Shown in pieces: positions 6,190 through 6,216 of a DNA stretch of 6,216 nt. Under the pieces are notes generated by a model. That model worked only from the letters and a program-made list of their open reading frames with translations. It had not been told where the DNA came from and did not search any database. Origin of the DNA: an uncultured Anaerolineae bacterium (GTDB taxonomy: Bacteria > Chloroflexota > Anaerolineae > B4-G1 > DUEL01); NCBI GenBank assembly GCA_937942115.1, contig CALDFY010000218.1, positions 1 through 6,216 on the forward strand, read 5' to 3'. The position numbers and the translations under genes are program-made. Numbering within the stretch: position 1 is the first letter of the stretch; the number at the start of each line of letters is the position of its first letter.

Positions 6190-6216
6190 CGGGCGGCGGC
6201 CTTCGGCCGCCGCCCG
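6190..6216 (+). terminator. Probable intrinsic terminator hairpin after the AIM24-like gene (T-tract outside window)
   Basis: A perfect 12-bp, almost purely G/C stem (6190-6201 with 6205-6216) closes on a TTC loop and starts 12 nt after the stop codon at 6177. The window stops on the last paired base, so the T-run that would confirm a Rho-independent terminator cannot be seen. Confidence 0.6.

Overview
This is a GC-rich bacterial window (by eye above 60% G+C) with two divergent gene blocks separated by an unusually structured gap of about 560 bp. A multi-copy GT-C glycosyltransferase cluster next to a TIGR00266/AIM24-type protein, together with the G/C-run intergenic sequence, would fit a Chloroflexota-like (for example Anaerolineae) metagenomic genome. 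That taxonomic guess is weak, because no rRNA or other marker gene is present.

Left block (positions 1-4249, all minus strand, transcribed right to left). The order of transcription is a PIG-V-like GT-C mannosyltransferase (4249-3053), a GT87 (DUF2029) membrane glycosyltransferase broken by two single-base frameshifts (3025-1786), an intact GT87 enzyme (1763-540), and a third GT87 enzyme that runs off the left edge (553-<1). Spacings of 27 (or 9), 22 and -14 nt indicate one operon. All four are polytopic membrane proteins. In this superfamily such enzymes usually take sugar from a polyprenyl-phosphate donor on the outer face of the membrane. The operon is therefore inferred to build or decorate a lipid-linked or surface glycan of unknown structure.

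Middle (4250-4807, no gene). This gap holds four short hairpins (4308-4413), a minus-strand G-quadruplex motif (4421-4448), a C-run/G-run hairpin ending at 4477, and a 251-bp imperfect inverted-repeat unit (4478-4728) that encloses further hairpins. It looks like a non-coding repeat or MITE-like insertion between divergent promoters. It is the least explained part of the window.

Right block (4808-6177, plus strand). A VUT/YhhQ-family queuosine-precursor transporter (4808-5428) is followed after 65 nt by a TIGR00266/AIM24-family protein (5494-6177). The 65-nt spacer contains an 11-bp direct repeat. A 12-bp perfect GC hairpin at the very end of the window is a likely terminator.

The items most worth checking are the doubly frameshifted GT87 gene and the structured intergenic element. 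I do not see a clearly new defence or mobile system here.
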